A stretch of 64,000 nucleotides of DNA from the NCBI GenBank assembly GCA_030052745.1, contig JANBVO010000006.1, positions 186,001-250,000 of the forward strand, in the 5' to 3' direction. The position numbers were made by a program, and so were the translations under genes. Positions 46,770-58,030 of the stretch are shown here, piece by piece (positions within the stretch are counted from its first letter, which is position 1; each line of letters begins with the position of its first letter). Under the pieces are notes generated by a model. It worked only from the letters and a program-made list of their open reading frames with translations, did no database searches and was not told the DNA's origin. Source of the stretch: Pleurostoma richardsiae (taxonomy: Eukaryota; Ascomycota; Sordariomycetes; Calosphaeriales; Pleurostomataceae).

Positions 46770-47031
46770 AACTGTGGGCGCGGATACAAGAGCGTCGTCC
46801 GTCAGTGGCTGGCGTGACATCGCGATAGCGAGACAAAGGATAGCCATGTATCAAGTCTAGAGGGGTAGTATGCGCCATTGCTGCGTCTCCCAGTTAGAAG
46901 AGACGACTCGGTTGAGAGAATGCGTAGCTCATACCTCGAACAAGGATGCTGTCTTTCGCACCCATGACAGAATTGCGAGATGTTCCGCAATATCCCTTAC
47001 GCAATGCCCACGGTAGGGAGACCTGTCTGCA

Positions 47032-48279
47032 TCACGGCTGCGGCTCGGGCTTCTCCTCCAAAGCATGAAGCGGCCAGCGCATAGATCCCGCCCACTGCGG
47101 CCCAAGGCGCTCGGCCACGAGGCGGACAACATAGTTCCCCGAATCGCCGACCAGCCACAAGTCGCGGCAGTGATGTAGCAGCACAGCGTAGTAGGCCAGC
47201 GTGGCGACGGCCTCGGGCCTGCGCTCCTCCAGCAGCTCGACGAAGCGTTCCGACAGCAGCGGGGGCCAGGAGAGGATGGCGCGGGCGCGCCGCTCCGTGG
47301 CGTTGTCCGCGCCGTCAAGCGCCCACTGGATGAACCCGATGGCCTTCTCGCAGGCCTGGAGAGACTCCTCGTCGAGGCCGGAGGCGCCGATGCGGACGCG
47401 CAGCTCGTCGCACTCGTGCCCGATGCCAGTGGCCTGGGAGATGCCGGAGCTGGCGAGGATGATGGGGCCGAGGTCCGACTCGATGATCTGGTTCCAGGAG
47501 CCGCCGACGACCTTCTGCACTCCCCGGTGGAGGTGCACGTAGGCCATGAAGCGGTCGAGGAAGATGTCGGAGTCGCTCTCCCTGGTGGAGAGGGCGTCGC
47601 ACAGGCTGTGGAAGCTAAGGGTGCTGGAGAAGAGCAGGATGGGGGCCCGGTTGCTGGCGGCCGCGTCCGGGTCCAGGGAGTTAAAGAGGGTCAGGGCGTG
47701 GGTCTGCAGCTGGATGGCCTGATGGCGGTAGAAGGCGCTGTGGTCGGGCTTGACGATGCACAGGTGGCGGGCGGCGATGGCCAGCACCTGGTACATGAGG
47801 TAGGGGCACTCGAAGGCATACTTGATCATGAGCTCCTTGGTCTGCTTCACCAGGGGCGAGTTGGTAGGCACGAAGTTGTACGACTCCGTGATGAAGTGGT
47901 TCCACAGCTCCAGATGGAGAAAATTCACATTTGGAGGGTCTACAGGCTCCCCGATGGTGATATCCTGGCGCGCAAAGGTGCCGTTGGCGAGCTCTGCCAG
48001 CGCCGGGTTGGACGCGGGGCTCAGGGACGGTGATGATGTCGCCGAGTGAGGCGTGTGCAGCCTGGGGGTGCTCGTATCTCCAGGGTAAGAGCAGACGCGC
48101 TCAGCCGTTGAGCAGTTCAGACATACTGGCCGAGACTCATCGCACTGCATAGACAGTCAGCTTACAGTCTGCGTCTTTCTCAGGAACGTCATAATGCGGG
48201 GCCTGATACTTGCCTTGATGTGCCTCCTCTTGCACTCGAGGCACCCCCGCCGAGATTTCTTGTGGCTTCTACGATGCAT
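47032..48279 (-). CDS. Zn2Cys6 transcription factor, Upc2-like, with a GC-AG intron
   Basis: Two exons, 48214-48279 and 47032-48144, give 392 residues. The protein begins MHRRSHKKSRRGCLECKRRH, so the zinc cluster is at the very N-terminus: C13, C16, C23, C30, C33, C40. The intron interrupts the cluster between K22 and C23 and its donor is GCAAGT, not GT, with acceptor TATGCAG. The single reading that keeps all six cysteines requires it. The rest (FLHLELWNHFITESYNF, VLAIAARHLCIVKPDH) is the regulatory domain common in small sterol-uptake-control-type factors. It is convergent with the Dal5-type permease; a regulatory link is possible but not shown. Confidence 0.88.
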
Positions 48280-49414
48280 TCCGCAGAGGAATTGCCAGTA
48301 CGGATTTGTTTGGCGACTCTGGTGGCGACAATGGCGCCGATGCCATGTCGTGGCTCACGGTATATATCGTCGACGCTCGAAGAAATCTGTGTAGTCTGAA
48401 AGGGGCTTGAGTTTAGCTCCCGCAGGCCGGCCCCGGCTATCTCCAGTTTGCATTGTTGGGAGCCTGATTCAGGTTACCGAGAGCGAGATTGTACCAGTAC
48501 CTGGTGACAGGTCACACCAGCATCTAGGAAAGCAGTAGCAGTACCTCAGCAGAGGCTGTGCACCGAGCATTGCAAAGCCGACTTTGAGCATTCACCTACC
48601 TATCTGGCACGCGGCCCCGCTAGACTGCACGAAAGGACGCTGTATCACGAGTCCTCGCGAGTCGTCAACTGCAGCAAAGAGGGCATGGGATGGCCGCCCA
48701 ATGGCCGTCAGACTGTCTGTCAACACGCGATACAGGACTGGACGCGCGTTCCTGGCTTGCTTGAACCTTCTAAGCCTTAGCCCAGCCACGCCAGATCTGC
48801 CTTACAACCCGCCAATGCACAGATACCGCAGAAGGCCTTGCCAGTTGATGAGGGTCTATTCCGCGTCCAAGACTTCGTGTCGCGACAAGCCTTTGATGCT
48901 TCCTTACGTAAACAGTAATTAGCGGGTCCTGTGAATACGTGTATTCGGCTAATTCCGTCTTACCGGGCCTGAATCGCGCCCGGCCAATCACGCGCGGGCC
49001 GGGGCACGGAGCGTCTCCACCCCCAGGGCGGCGCCGATCCTCCGGGGGCCCCGTCCGGCTGGATACGCGTATACAGCGGGCTCTCGTTGGCCGGAGATTT
49101 AAGCCTCCCTGTCTCTTTGCGCAATCACCTCCCCAGAACGGCCAGATTCTTTACGATGCAAGAAGGGAGAACAAAGTGCAAAAATGTCGTTGAAGATAAG
49201 ATGTAGATATAAGACGGACGCCGTCCCAACCCACATGCATTGAGAATGGATGAAACAAAGTGTGTGTGTGTGCCATTCGTTCTCCGTCTTTCCTCTTCGC
49301 CCGTTCGCGAACATAAACACAGCATCCATTCGTTTATCTCTGAGCAAGGCGTGCAGCACCATACCTCGAACAAGCCAGTCCACTTACACACCAGCAAGAC
49401 AACATACACACATC
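48280..49414. other. intergenic, divergent promoters
   Basis: About 1.1 kb between the Upc2-like factor and the RTA1-like gene. A short GT dinucleotide run lies at about 49259-49272. No coding gene is recognised. The plus-strand frame from ATG 49250 runs in frame into the RTA1-like protein and is treated as leader. Confidence 0.45.
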
Positions 49415-50412
49415 ATGGGACAACCGCTTCCATACAAGGGGGGCTACTACCTGTGGCACTACGTCCCCTCCCTTCCAGGGGCCATCATCCTCCTCGTTGC
49501 CTTCATCATCATCACCGGCCTGCACACATGGCGCATGTTCCGCACCCGCTCGTGGTTCTGCATCCCCTTCTGGATAGGCAGCATCTGTAATGGCTCTCTC
49601 TCTTTTCCTCCTCGAAGCAGCCTGTCAATGCCCTTCTTCCAGACAATGAGGCTAACACTCCAACTCCCTTTCCAGTTGAGATAGTAGGCTACATCGGCCG
49701 TGCAGCCGCCCACTCCGCGACCGACCAGCTGGGCCCTTACATCATCCAGTCCGTCCTGCTCCTCGTCGCCCCCGCCCTCTTCGCCGCCTCCATCTACATG
49801 GTCCTCGGCCGCGTCATCGTCGCCCTGCCCGGCGGGCCCCAGTGCAGCCTGATCCGCCCCTCCTGGCTGACCAAGGTGTTCGTGGCCGGCGACGTCGCCT
49901 CCTTCTTCGTCCAGGCCGGCGGCGCCGGCATCATGACCTCCGGGGACAACCAGAGCACCGGCCAGAGCGTCATCGTTGGTGGGCTGTTCGTGCAGATCGT
50001 CATGTTCGGCCTCTTCGTCGTCACCGCGGTGCTCTTCCACGTGCGGTACGGCCGCCGCGGGGCCCAGCGGGCGGAATCAGGGGCGGAGGAGGAGGCGAGA
50101 TACGGGCTCGACGAGGACGTGGTGGTCCCGTGGAGGCGCATCCTCACTGTCCTGTACGGCGTCAGCGCGCTCATCATGGCGCGGTCGATCTTCAGGGTCG
50201 TCGAGTACCTCATGGGCGCGGACGGCTACCCGCTGACCCACGAGTGGACGCTGTACGTCTTCGACGGCGTCCTGATGCTAGGGACCATGGTCATCTTCTT
50301 CGTGTGGTTCCCCTCGAACATCCGGCCCGCTGGCGTCATATCGGTAGCACCCACGGTCGAGATGACGAGCCCTGAGGCGCAGAAGGGCGAATACTCCGCT
50401 TCGTCATCATAA
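49415..50412 (+). CDS. RTA1-like seven-TM membrane protein
   Basis: Two exons, 49415-49586 and 49676-50412, give 302 residues. The start MGQPLPYKGGYYLWHYVPS gives the expected short N-terminus before TM1 (AIILLVAFIIITGLHTW). The splice rebuilds FEIVGYIGRAAAHSATD, the family's strongest motif, followed by YIIQSVLLLVAPALFAASIYM, FVAGDVASFFVQAGGAG and FRVVEYLMGADGYPLTHEW, all RTA1 landmarks. Yeast relatives (Rta1, Rsb1) confer resistance to aminocholesterol or export sphingoid bases, so lipid-translocating or stress roles are likely. An in-frame ATG at 49250 would add 55 unconserved residues; I prefer 49415. Confidence 0.93.
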
Positions 50413-51203
50413 GGTGCGTCCTGTGTTTGCACGACAAGGGGATGGGAAAGAGGAGGCGGGCTAAGGAGTTAGGTTGAGGTATGTTGCTGGTTACATGATC
50501 GGTATTTGCGCTTCAATGGGTAAGAGGCGCGTCAGGAAGTGAAGAGGGTAGGGAGCATTGATTTGCTCCATGCGAGGCGTCTCTTCGACGCGATGACACC
50601 TTCGCCTTTGAACAGCATCCCACTTCCGTCATCCTTAGAGTAGAGTAATAGAGCGTTTATAATTTAATAGATCCTAGAAGGAAGACCTGCTTGTTTGAAG
50701 GATTCTTGACTATAATCGCCGCTGGACCTTGACAGCCAATCCCAACTTCGGAAACCATAAGGATTAAAGGGGGCCAAAAGTCTTCAACGGGGCAAGATCG
50801 CAGGAACCACGTCCTGCCTTGCCCCCTACATTGATCTCAGCTCTGCAAAAGAAAACGCGCTCTGTGAGGTAAAACTAAGAATGTTCCGGTCGTTTGCGGA
50901 TTTTTTTTTCTTAAAAAAAACTCTTCTCATTTTACTTTCATTTGTGGCCAACGAAGATTCATTCATATGCTTGCTTTTATTCTTGCTGTGCTACTGCCAT
51001 CTCCATGGCAGGACCTTCCAGGGCTTCCTCTCTATACAGGTAGCAATAGTAGGTGTAGTAGTAGTACATGTCACGGCCGATCTCCAACTGTAGTGAATAG
51101 ACATAACAAGCGAAGTTATACAGCCTCCATGCGAGATCAATCCAGCAGCTGAAATGAGACAGTTTGTCGCTCCAGAAGGACAGCTCACGGTTCCGGGGTT
51201 CGT
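50413..51203. other. intergenic, convergent
   Basis: About 790 bp between the RTA1-like gene and the tyrosinase stop. It has A/T homopolymer runs near 50909-50930 and a short TAG/GTA-rich run at about 51045-51070. No gene is recognised. Confidence 0.5.
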
Positions 51204-53324
51204 CTACTGGCTATTGTATGTACCTGTTGACCACCTGGTGACCTTTCCATATGTAGGGAAATCGCAATCGGCTTCAGGAGGCACAAACTCCGAGCCCTGG
51301 ATGTCGATCTTCAGGCTTGGTAACGCGTCGGCGGGGATCGTGGTGCCGTCACCCTACAGTATGGTGTCAGTTGAGGAGGCGACGTGCGACGATACGCCGA
51401 TGATGCCAACTTTGCACGACTGCCGTAACCCCAGGGTAGATGATGATACGCACCTTTCTGATCTCTGCGCGGAGATTATTCTGAAGCCACGGCACCACGG
51501 TCTTTCCGCTGCCTAACTTTGGTATTCCCTCTGCAGCCAGGGCCTTCGCCAAGGGTATCACGGAATAGCTCATGCCCTGACTTGGCATGGACAGTAGAAC
51601 CATCCTGCCCGCCAACACCTCGCCCAAATAGACGCTGATCGTGGCGGGTGGTTCAACGTCGCCTCTATTGACCTCGATAGCTACTGAGTAGTCATTCATT
51701 TCAGACGGCGCAGAGCGGCTAGTCATGTCCGATAGTCGCGATGTGCCCTTCCGGCTTGCATAGAGCAAATTCACCTGAGTTTTGACATAGCTGGACAGCT
51801 CATCCTCCGTCATCTGCCAATCGCTCAGTTCGGGATACGTGTAACCCAGTGTCCTGATGTCTTTCACTGTGTTGCTGGTATGGAAACTGCCGTTGGCACT
51901 GAAGAAGGGAAGGAGCGGGCTGTTCGCGTCGACGACGCCACCAGCGTATCCGAAGGAGGGGCCACAGGTTGCGGAGATATTGAACATGCTGTTGTTATAA
52001 TAGATCGCTTGCCACATCGCTATCAGGCGGTCGACATTTGTGTGGTGTAGCATGCTATACACAGGGTCAGTGACTGCCTGCTGTAGAGGCCGGACGCTGC
52101 ACGTACAAGATCGGGTCGAAGGCCGCCCAATTGGGATCCCACATATGGCCGGTAGGACCGCCGCCCACATCATTATGAACCGCGTTGTGAGGATCCTCGA
52201 AGCTGTAGCCTGGAAATTTCGTCGTCACCATATTCTGAAACGGCTGGACCGTTGTGAACACCTTATACTGGCAACTGTCAGCGTGACATGGACAGACCAA
52301 TGCTTCTCTGCTAGACAGGCCTAGTTTGCCGGCCAAGTATCCACAGGATCTAAGTTCACCCTTACCACACTATCTTTAAGATTATCGGCGCTCAGTTTCG
52401 CCGTCGTAGCGGTCTCGTTGCTGATTCCGCCGCTGTTCGGGTTTCTCTTCGACTCGGCATCGGCAGACAGCGGTCCTAACTCCATTTCGGCTCTCGTGAA
52501 TGGGAAATCCTGAAACCGGTAGCTGTAGAATGGATTGTGAAGTGTCATCGGGCCGGTCGGGCTGTTGATAGTCACTGTCTCCGGCGTTACTGCCATAGGG
52601 AGGGATGCATCCCGAGCCCAGTCCCAATACGCCACTCGAAAGGTCTTTGCTGCCGCCTTGTATGTCGCTGCCTGAGCTCCGCCATATCGGTTGGCAACAT
52701 CTTGCACATGCCTGGCCAAAATTTGCTTTGAGAAGTATCAGCGGATGGTGTTCTTTTGTAATGGCTCTCGGGGTTTGTTTACCTCGAAAAGAGCCACAAA
52801 GGGCCGGTGCCAGGTGCCAAAAGTGATCTCCTAGGAACAATCAGACCATGAATGAGAACTGCGGCAAGCAGGACTCTTGCGGACTCACATTATGCGGACA
52901 ATACCCGCCATCGCGGCCTCCCGGCACCTGGTCGACGCCATTCCAAGGTATGAAAGGCAGGCCGTGGATACCTATGAAGTTAGTTATGGCGCTCGTATGT
53001 ATTGGATTGCGATTCACTAGGTACCCGTGGTTTGGTAGTAGGAAAGTTCATCGGACTCGTTGACAGCCTGCATCGCGGCCAAACCTTGGATATACAGGTC
53101 CCTTCCGCAGGTCAGCACTTTTACTGCTCTGGCATCTTACTCGCTCGCACACACCATGCTGGGCCACCCTTGACATAAAGATCGTTGATATTCGGCCTCA
53201 CCGGCCTCGCTCCGTTGTTTGTATTAAACCCTGAGGTTGATCCAACGACTGGAACTGGATCGGCTGACTGCGCCAGTGTATGCGACGCGACGGCGATGAG
53301 GAAAGGCGCTGTAAGAAGTCGCAT
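51204..53324 (-). CDS. secreted tyrosinase (type-3 copper polyphenol oxidase)
   Basis: Eight exons fit in phase: 53155-53324, 53025-53101, 52889-52971, 52783-52830, 52366-52725, 52107-52267, 51454-52054 and 51204-51353; 549 residues. The signal peptide is MRLLTAPFLIAVASHTLAQ. Copper site A uses H85 (GIHGLPF), H109 and H118 (TWHRPFV). C107-P-H109 has the spacing of the Cys-x-His thioether bridge in Neurospora tyrosinase. Copper site B uses H273 and H277 (EDPHNAVHND) and the LHHTNVDRL histidine pair (303-304). A C-terminal domain of about 180 residues ends with LKIDIQGSEF and PTYGKVTRWS, as in pro-tyrosinases that are cut to become active. It oxidises phenols to quinones for melanin or defence. 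The first acceptor (GCGGAAG) is weak. Confidence 0.92.
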
Positions 53325-55875
53325 TCTGAATGAAGTCGCCGACTTATACGCGCAAACAGGCCAGGGACAGAGAGTCAATGTCGCAACGTTGAAAGACAGG
53401 TGTAAGTGGACACCTCGAGGGCTTTATCGCCTCAAGATCGAGACAGACGAAGCGTTCCTGCTCCTAGGTGCGAAAGAGAGACCGGTGATCGGGTTCAGTA
53501 AGAATCAAATTGTAACGACGCCACCAATTTTGTAGAATGGGTGTACGGCGGCAACAGTCCCATTGTGAGCTGGACCCCGCCCAGGTACGCACGAAGTCGG
53601 GCAAGGAAAGAGAAGATCGGACGGAAGAGCCCGAGAATCTTCCTTCAGATAGACAGCGGCGGAGCCGTTGTTGGGAGGTACCCAGAGAAACGAGAGTAGG
53701 ACAAAACATGACGATCAGCAAAACAGACGGCAGACATCCGTTCGTATCCAGCCCGCGACCGCCCGAAAGCATGCACTCCACGTTCTGTACATCTTTGTGC
53801 TATCATCAGAGCTGCAAGGGCGCGACGGCGGCTTCGGGTAGTTGCCCAGCCTCCATGCTCTCTTTTGATGCCCGTAGAAGCGCTACCAGCGAAAGCAGAA
53901 AGGAAAGCAGCAGAAGATCACAGCAAAACGAGAGCCCCTGGATAGATTGCGGTCTCTGCTTCACAGATATTCTCAAATTGGTTCAGAATCCGTCGGGGGA
54001 AGACACATAGGATAAAACATGGCGGGCTGCTTCTGCCCCCGCTTGCCATCTCTTCTCCCTCCTGAGCCAACGCATGGTTGTTAACAGCCTGCATACATCC
54101 TGGGCGTCGCAAAGCTTGTCTTTCCGTCGCTAGGTGAGACCCAGATGGACGGGCTGTGCTTCGTGGCAACGCGAGCACAAGCTTTTGTTGGTGGTACAAA
54201 GACTGCTGCTGTACGACCGGCTAGTTCTGCACGACTCCTTGTCCCTTGTTACCCCTTCTCCTCATCTTTCCTGTCTCCCTATCTAGGCATGGGGGTCGGC
54301 GTTCCGATGCGCAGGTCTGTCCTCCGCAGCTGCGTGATCTGATGAGCACCCGCCCATCAGACGTGAACCGTGAGGAAGACAGTGGGTGTCATACCAAAAT
54401 GATCGTGAAATATGTACCCATAATGACATAGCCGGCTCGATTCCAGTGTTCCATGTGGTGGATTGCAGCAAGTGAGGCTGCAAGATGACGATAGCAGGGA
54501 TGGCCTCACTTACCCATCGGAACAGATGCGGTGAGAGGAAAAAGACAGCAGCGCGGGCTGCTCAAACAGCTGTTGGAGAGAACGCACACCCATGCAGATA
54601 GCTGGGTCATGCGGCCGGCTGTCGTTTGCTCTGATTCGCCATGATTGGGCTCTTCAAAAGTGTCATTCTTCCTGCCAGCCTGTGAGGCCGTCCGGATCCA
54701 CGTTCGCTGCGGTTCCCCTGGTCGATCTGGGAGGTTGATAGCACTCGTTCTTCAGGTATCACCAACACGGGCGCCCCAGGATATGAGCGCACGGTGAGCA
54801 TGGAAATATGAAATGCGGTACTTCTGGCGACAGTGCTCTATTAGCATGAGCTGAGATATGCGAGGCACCTGGACGGTCATGTGATACCCATGCCGGCAGA
54901 CAGGGAAGATTCGACGGTGCGACTGGCCCCCACGGTGACGGCCCGATTCGGAAATGCCTTTTCGCCCCATGACGAACTCATCCGGTGATTGTGGAAGTGG
55001 CATGCGGCTCCATTCTCTCTCTGTCATTTCTCACAGCAGGATGTCTTGTTACACTTATACCTCTCAAGCTCTTTCCTAGGTGTTAATCATAGCGCCTTCA
55101 TAACCTTTCCCAATGATGCGGCAAGGGTATCGGCTGCAGAATGTCTCGGCAAAGGGCCCTGGTCGGAGTGTGAACCTGCATCCTGGCCGTACGTACGTAT
55201 AAATGAACCGGCGAGGGGAGCAGATGGGGAGAGCATGAGGATTGGAATATGCAGGTTGAGAGATCGTGGCGCACGAACTTATAAATCGTCAAGCTCGAGC
55301 TGCAGGTCTTGTCTTGACTTTAGGCAGCCTAGGCTTTTTACATCACGACAGCTGTTTGCTCAAGAAAGTAATTAACAGCATTTTCTCCTAATCCTCTCCC
55401 AAGAAGGAGGCCGAAAGAATACCGTAAATAACGCGTAGCTGCATTGAAGGCGACTCTTATCCCCTTTTCAACCCAACAGTCGCAGTCGCCTGAACCAGCT
55501 TTCAAAGGACTTCAGCCACCAATATGAAAAGGAAATTGACATAGGGGTCTTATCCAAGGACACGACGCCTTTTTTTTTTTTGCACTCTTCGTGCAACCTT
55601 CCAACCCGGTGAGGATGTACCTTGAGAGGTTAATCAACCCAGAAAACGCCAAAACCGTGGTTTTTGAACCCTTCCAATAAGAAAAGATAGTCGACGTCTT
55701 GTCTATTTCATTTGCCACAAGGGAACTGGAACCGGAACATAAGCCCTTTCTCCACCCAGACCGTCAAACATCAGGGGTGCCGTGTTGCGTGGGACTGAGA
55801 CTGACCAGCCAGTCAATCGTTGCCCAGGTCGTCGTTAGCCCGGCGTCGCCACGGACGCCGGCAGGGCGGGAGGGT
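53325..55875. other. 2.5-kb intergenic region
   Basis: Lies upstream of the tyrosinase and downstream of the aldolase. I see overlapping short ORFs on both strands, a T10-11 run near 55570, and no recognisable gene, RNA or repeat. Confidence 0.45.
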
Positions 55876-57003
55876 TCACAGAGACTTCTCCAGCATCACC
55901 AACTCCCTGAAACCCTCCTTCCACTTCTTGGTTTGCTCGGCAGTTGGCTTCGGCAATGGGCTGCGGGCATATCCACCGTAGCCGTTCCATGCCTCCATGC
56001 CGGCCTTGACCCCTACCACACCGCCCTGGATCGCGGTCCAGTCGCCTCGCGCGACAGTCTCTTGCATTTCCTGTGCTTCGGCGAATTTCCCTTCGCGGAA
56101 AAGTTCCATCGTCTTGATGCATGCCTTGGGTGCTATGTTGGCCAGTCCTGCTAGGATCCCGTGACCGCCAGCGGCCAGCGATGGGACCGTAAAATCCGCA
56201 GATCCGGCAAGGACGAGGAATTCTGGATGTTCGGCGTCGTATTTCTTAACAAGCTTCTTCGTCGCGGCCACAACTCGGTTGAGTTTTCCGGTGTTGCCGC
56301 ACGTGAACTTGACACCAACTATGTTGGGATGTGCCGCCAGCTTGATGATGATATCAGAGGAAAGATCCATGCCGCCTACAGCACCTGGGAAGTTGTAGAT
56401 GATGATGGGGATGGGGGAAGCATCAGCAACTGTGGTGAAGTACTCCAAGATAGTCTCTGATGACGGTGCGAACAATGGAGCATAGTACGATGGGGGCAGA
56501 ACCAGCGCGTAATCGCCGCCTGATTCCCAGGCCTCAACGCAGTACTGGATAGTCTCTCGCGTGCTTTGACAACCACAGCCAACAATTATGGGTATGAGAG
56601 AAAATCCGGCATCATCAAGTGCCTTCCGTGTCGTGGCGGTGACCAGTCGTCTTTCCGCATGGTCGAGGTGAACGGCTTCTCCGTTTGAGCCCTGAGTGGC
56701 TAGACCTGTCACACCTGCACGAGCCAGTCGGACGGCATGGCGGGCAATCGTAGCTGTGTCCACATTCTCCGTCTCCGGGTCGAAGAAGCACATCGTCGGC
56801 ACGTAGACACCAGGCACTAGTGGGCGGCTGGGATGATATTCAGCCGCGCCGAGGGAGCTGCTGTCATAGGAGCTACTGAGGGGGGACTGGGACTCCGCTG
56901 GCGTGAAGCCACCTAGTCTCAGTGCTGACGAGCGAAACAGCAGCCGGTTGAAGCCGGCGGTGTAGCTGCCAGCCGGCGAAGGGGCATCATTGTGAGGTGC
57001 CAT
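55876..57003 (-). CDS. dihydrodipicolinate-synthase-family aldolase
   Basis: Intronless, 375 residues, from ATG 57003. After a disordered extension of about 60 residues comes a class I aldolase barrel: GVYVPTMCFFD, GLATQGSNGEAVHL (residues 100-113), Y203 in IIIYNFPG and the Schiff-base K232 in VGVKFTCGNTG. Filamentous fungi make lysine by the aminoadipate route, so the true DHDPS reaction is unlikely. Known fungal members split 2-keto-3-deoxy sugar acids (galacturonate or rhamnose pathways) or 4-hydroxy-2-oxoglutarate. Which of these applies cannot be read from the sequence. The N-terminal extension is Ser-rich and unconserved; an internal start near residue 60 would give a standard-length enzyme. 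Confidence 0.9.
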   Translation of the reverse strand: MAPHNDAPSPAGSYTAGFNRLLFRSSALRLGGFTPAESQSPLSSSYDSSSLGAAEYHPSRPLVPGVYVPTMCFFDPETENVDTATIARHAVRLARAGVTGLATQGSNGEAVHLDHAERRLVTATTRKALDDAGFSLIPIIVGCGCQSTRETIQYCVEAWESGGDYALVLPPSYYAPLFAPSSETILEYFTTVADASPIPIIIYNFPGAVGGMDLSSDIIIKLAAHPNIVGVKFTCGNTGKLNRVVAATKKLVKKYDAEHPEFLVLAGSADFTVPSLAAGGHGILAGLANIAPKACIKTMELFREGKFAEAQEMQETVARGDWTAIQGGVVGVKAGMEAWNGYGGYARSPLPKPTAEQTKKWKEGFRELVMLEKSL

Positions 57004-57444
57004 AGCGATGGGGCCAGAGCAGGTAGGAGTGTCTCGAAAGGGCGTGTGTCTATGGGGGTGTACGTAAATGTCTGCGTAGACGCAGCAGCCGCAGCGTTTC
57101 GGCTGAGGTATAGGGGGAGGATATGTGGGATGTGGTGAAGGTAGAGAAAGAGGAGCGTAAGAAGGGGAGGGGAAGTAAGGACGAGGGTGAGGAGGAGAGG
57201 AGGGAGATATATGTGAAGCCTGGCACTTGAAGGTAACCTTGTCAAGACACTTCTGGGCAGGTCAGGAAAGAAGTGGGAGGATGAAAGAGCACTCTCTTCT
57301 GGTACAGACGCCTTTGGACTCCCTTGAGCCCTGTGGAGCGGATGTAGGCCGGCTTGCGCTCGCTCTCACGCAAGCTAGTGGCGTTGACACTTCCCTCTAC
57401 TGGGACACATGGCCGGGGATTCAAGGCCGCTCGACTCCGAACAG

Positions 57445-57474
57445 CAGGCTGGCCCAGGCTGGCCCAGGCTGGCT
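57445..57474. repeat. 10-bp tandem repeat, three copies
   Basis: Unit CAGGCTGGCC repeated three times, with the last base of the third copy changed. It lies upstream of the aldolase gene. Confidence 0.85.
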
Positions 57475-58000
57475 CGCCGCGTTAGTTGGGAAGTGACAAA
57501 GAGCGGAATAGAAAGGGGGCCCCAAGAGGCGTCATGATTTGTAGAATACACAGGCGGAGCACTGAAGTACGCACACCGCGCATGTCCGGGACCCGCAAAA
57601 CAAGGGTCACCAGGTACAATACCAGGGCCGGCGCTGCAAGGGCTGATGCAACAGCACAGTGCACGTTGGTACAGTCATCAGAGTGACAACCTTCGCGGGA
57701 CTCGTCATGTACGTCGCTCGTGTGTAAGAAAGTACGTGGAAGGAGGGCTCTGGCTGAGGGAGGGTGTCGCCTTAAGCAAAAGCAGGCTGGCCCCAGAGCC
57801 CTTGGGGGAAAAGCGGTCCTGATCTCCACCTCTGTGTGGGGGTTAGCTCGCCCAGGACAATGGAAAACTGGGTACGTTTTCCTTCTTCGGAGCTTCCAAT
57901 CTAACCCAACGAGGAAGTACCCAACGTAGGTTCTTCCAACTTCACGTACTCCAAAAGCAGTTCCTCGAAGCGAACCTACCACTGTTCAAGACTACGGCGG

Positions 58001-58030
58001 GTGCAGTCTGGCGCAGTCTGGCGCAGTCTG
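58001..58030. repeat. 10-bp tandem repeat, three copies
   Basis: Unit GCGCAGTCTG three times (first copy GTGCAGTCTG), in the gene-free tail. Confidence 0.85.

Noticed and set aside
47416-48033. 205-codon plus-strand ORF, Gly/Val/Glu rich
   Set aside because: Antisense shadow of the Upc2-like regulator, no domain.
49250-49414. In-frame N-terminal extension of the RTA1-like protein
   Set aside because: RTA1 proteins start just before TM1; the extension includes a GT-repeat-encoded Val/Cys run and looks like leader.
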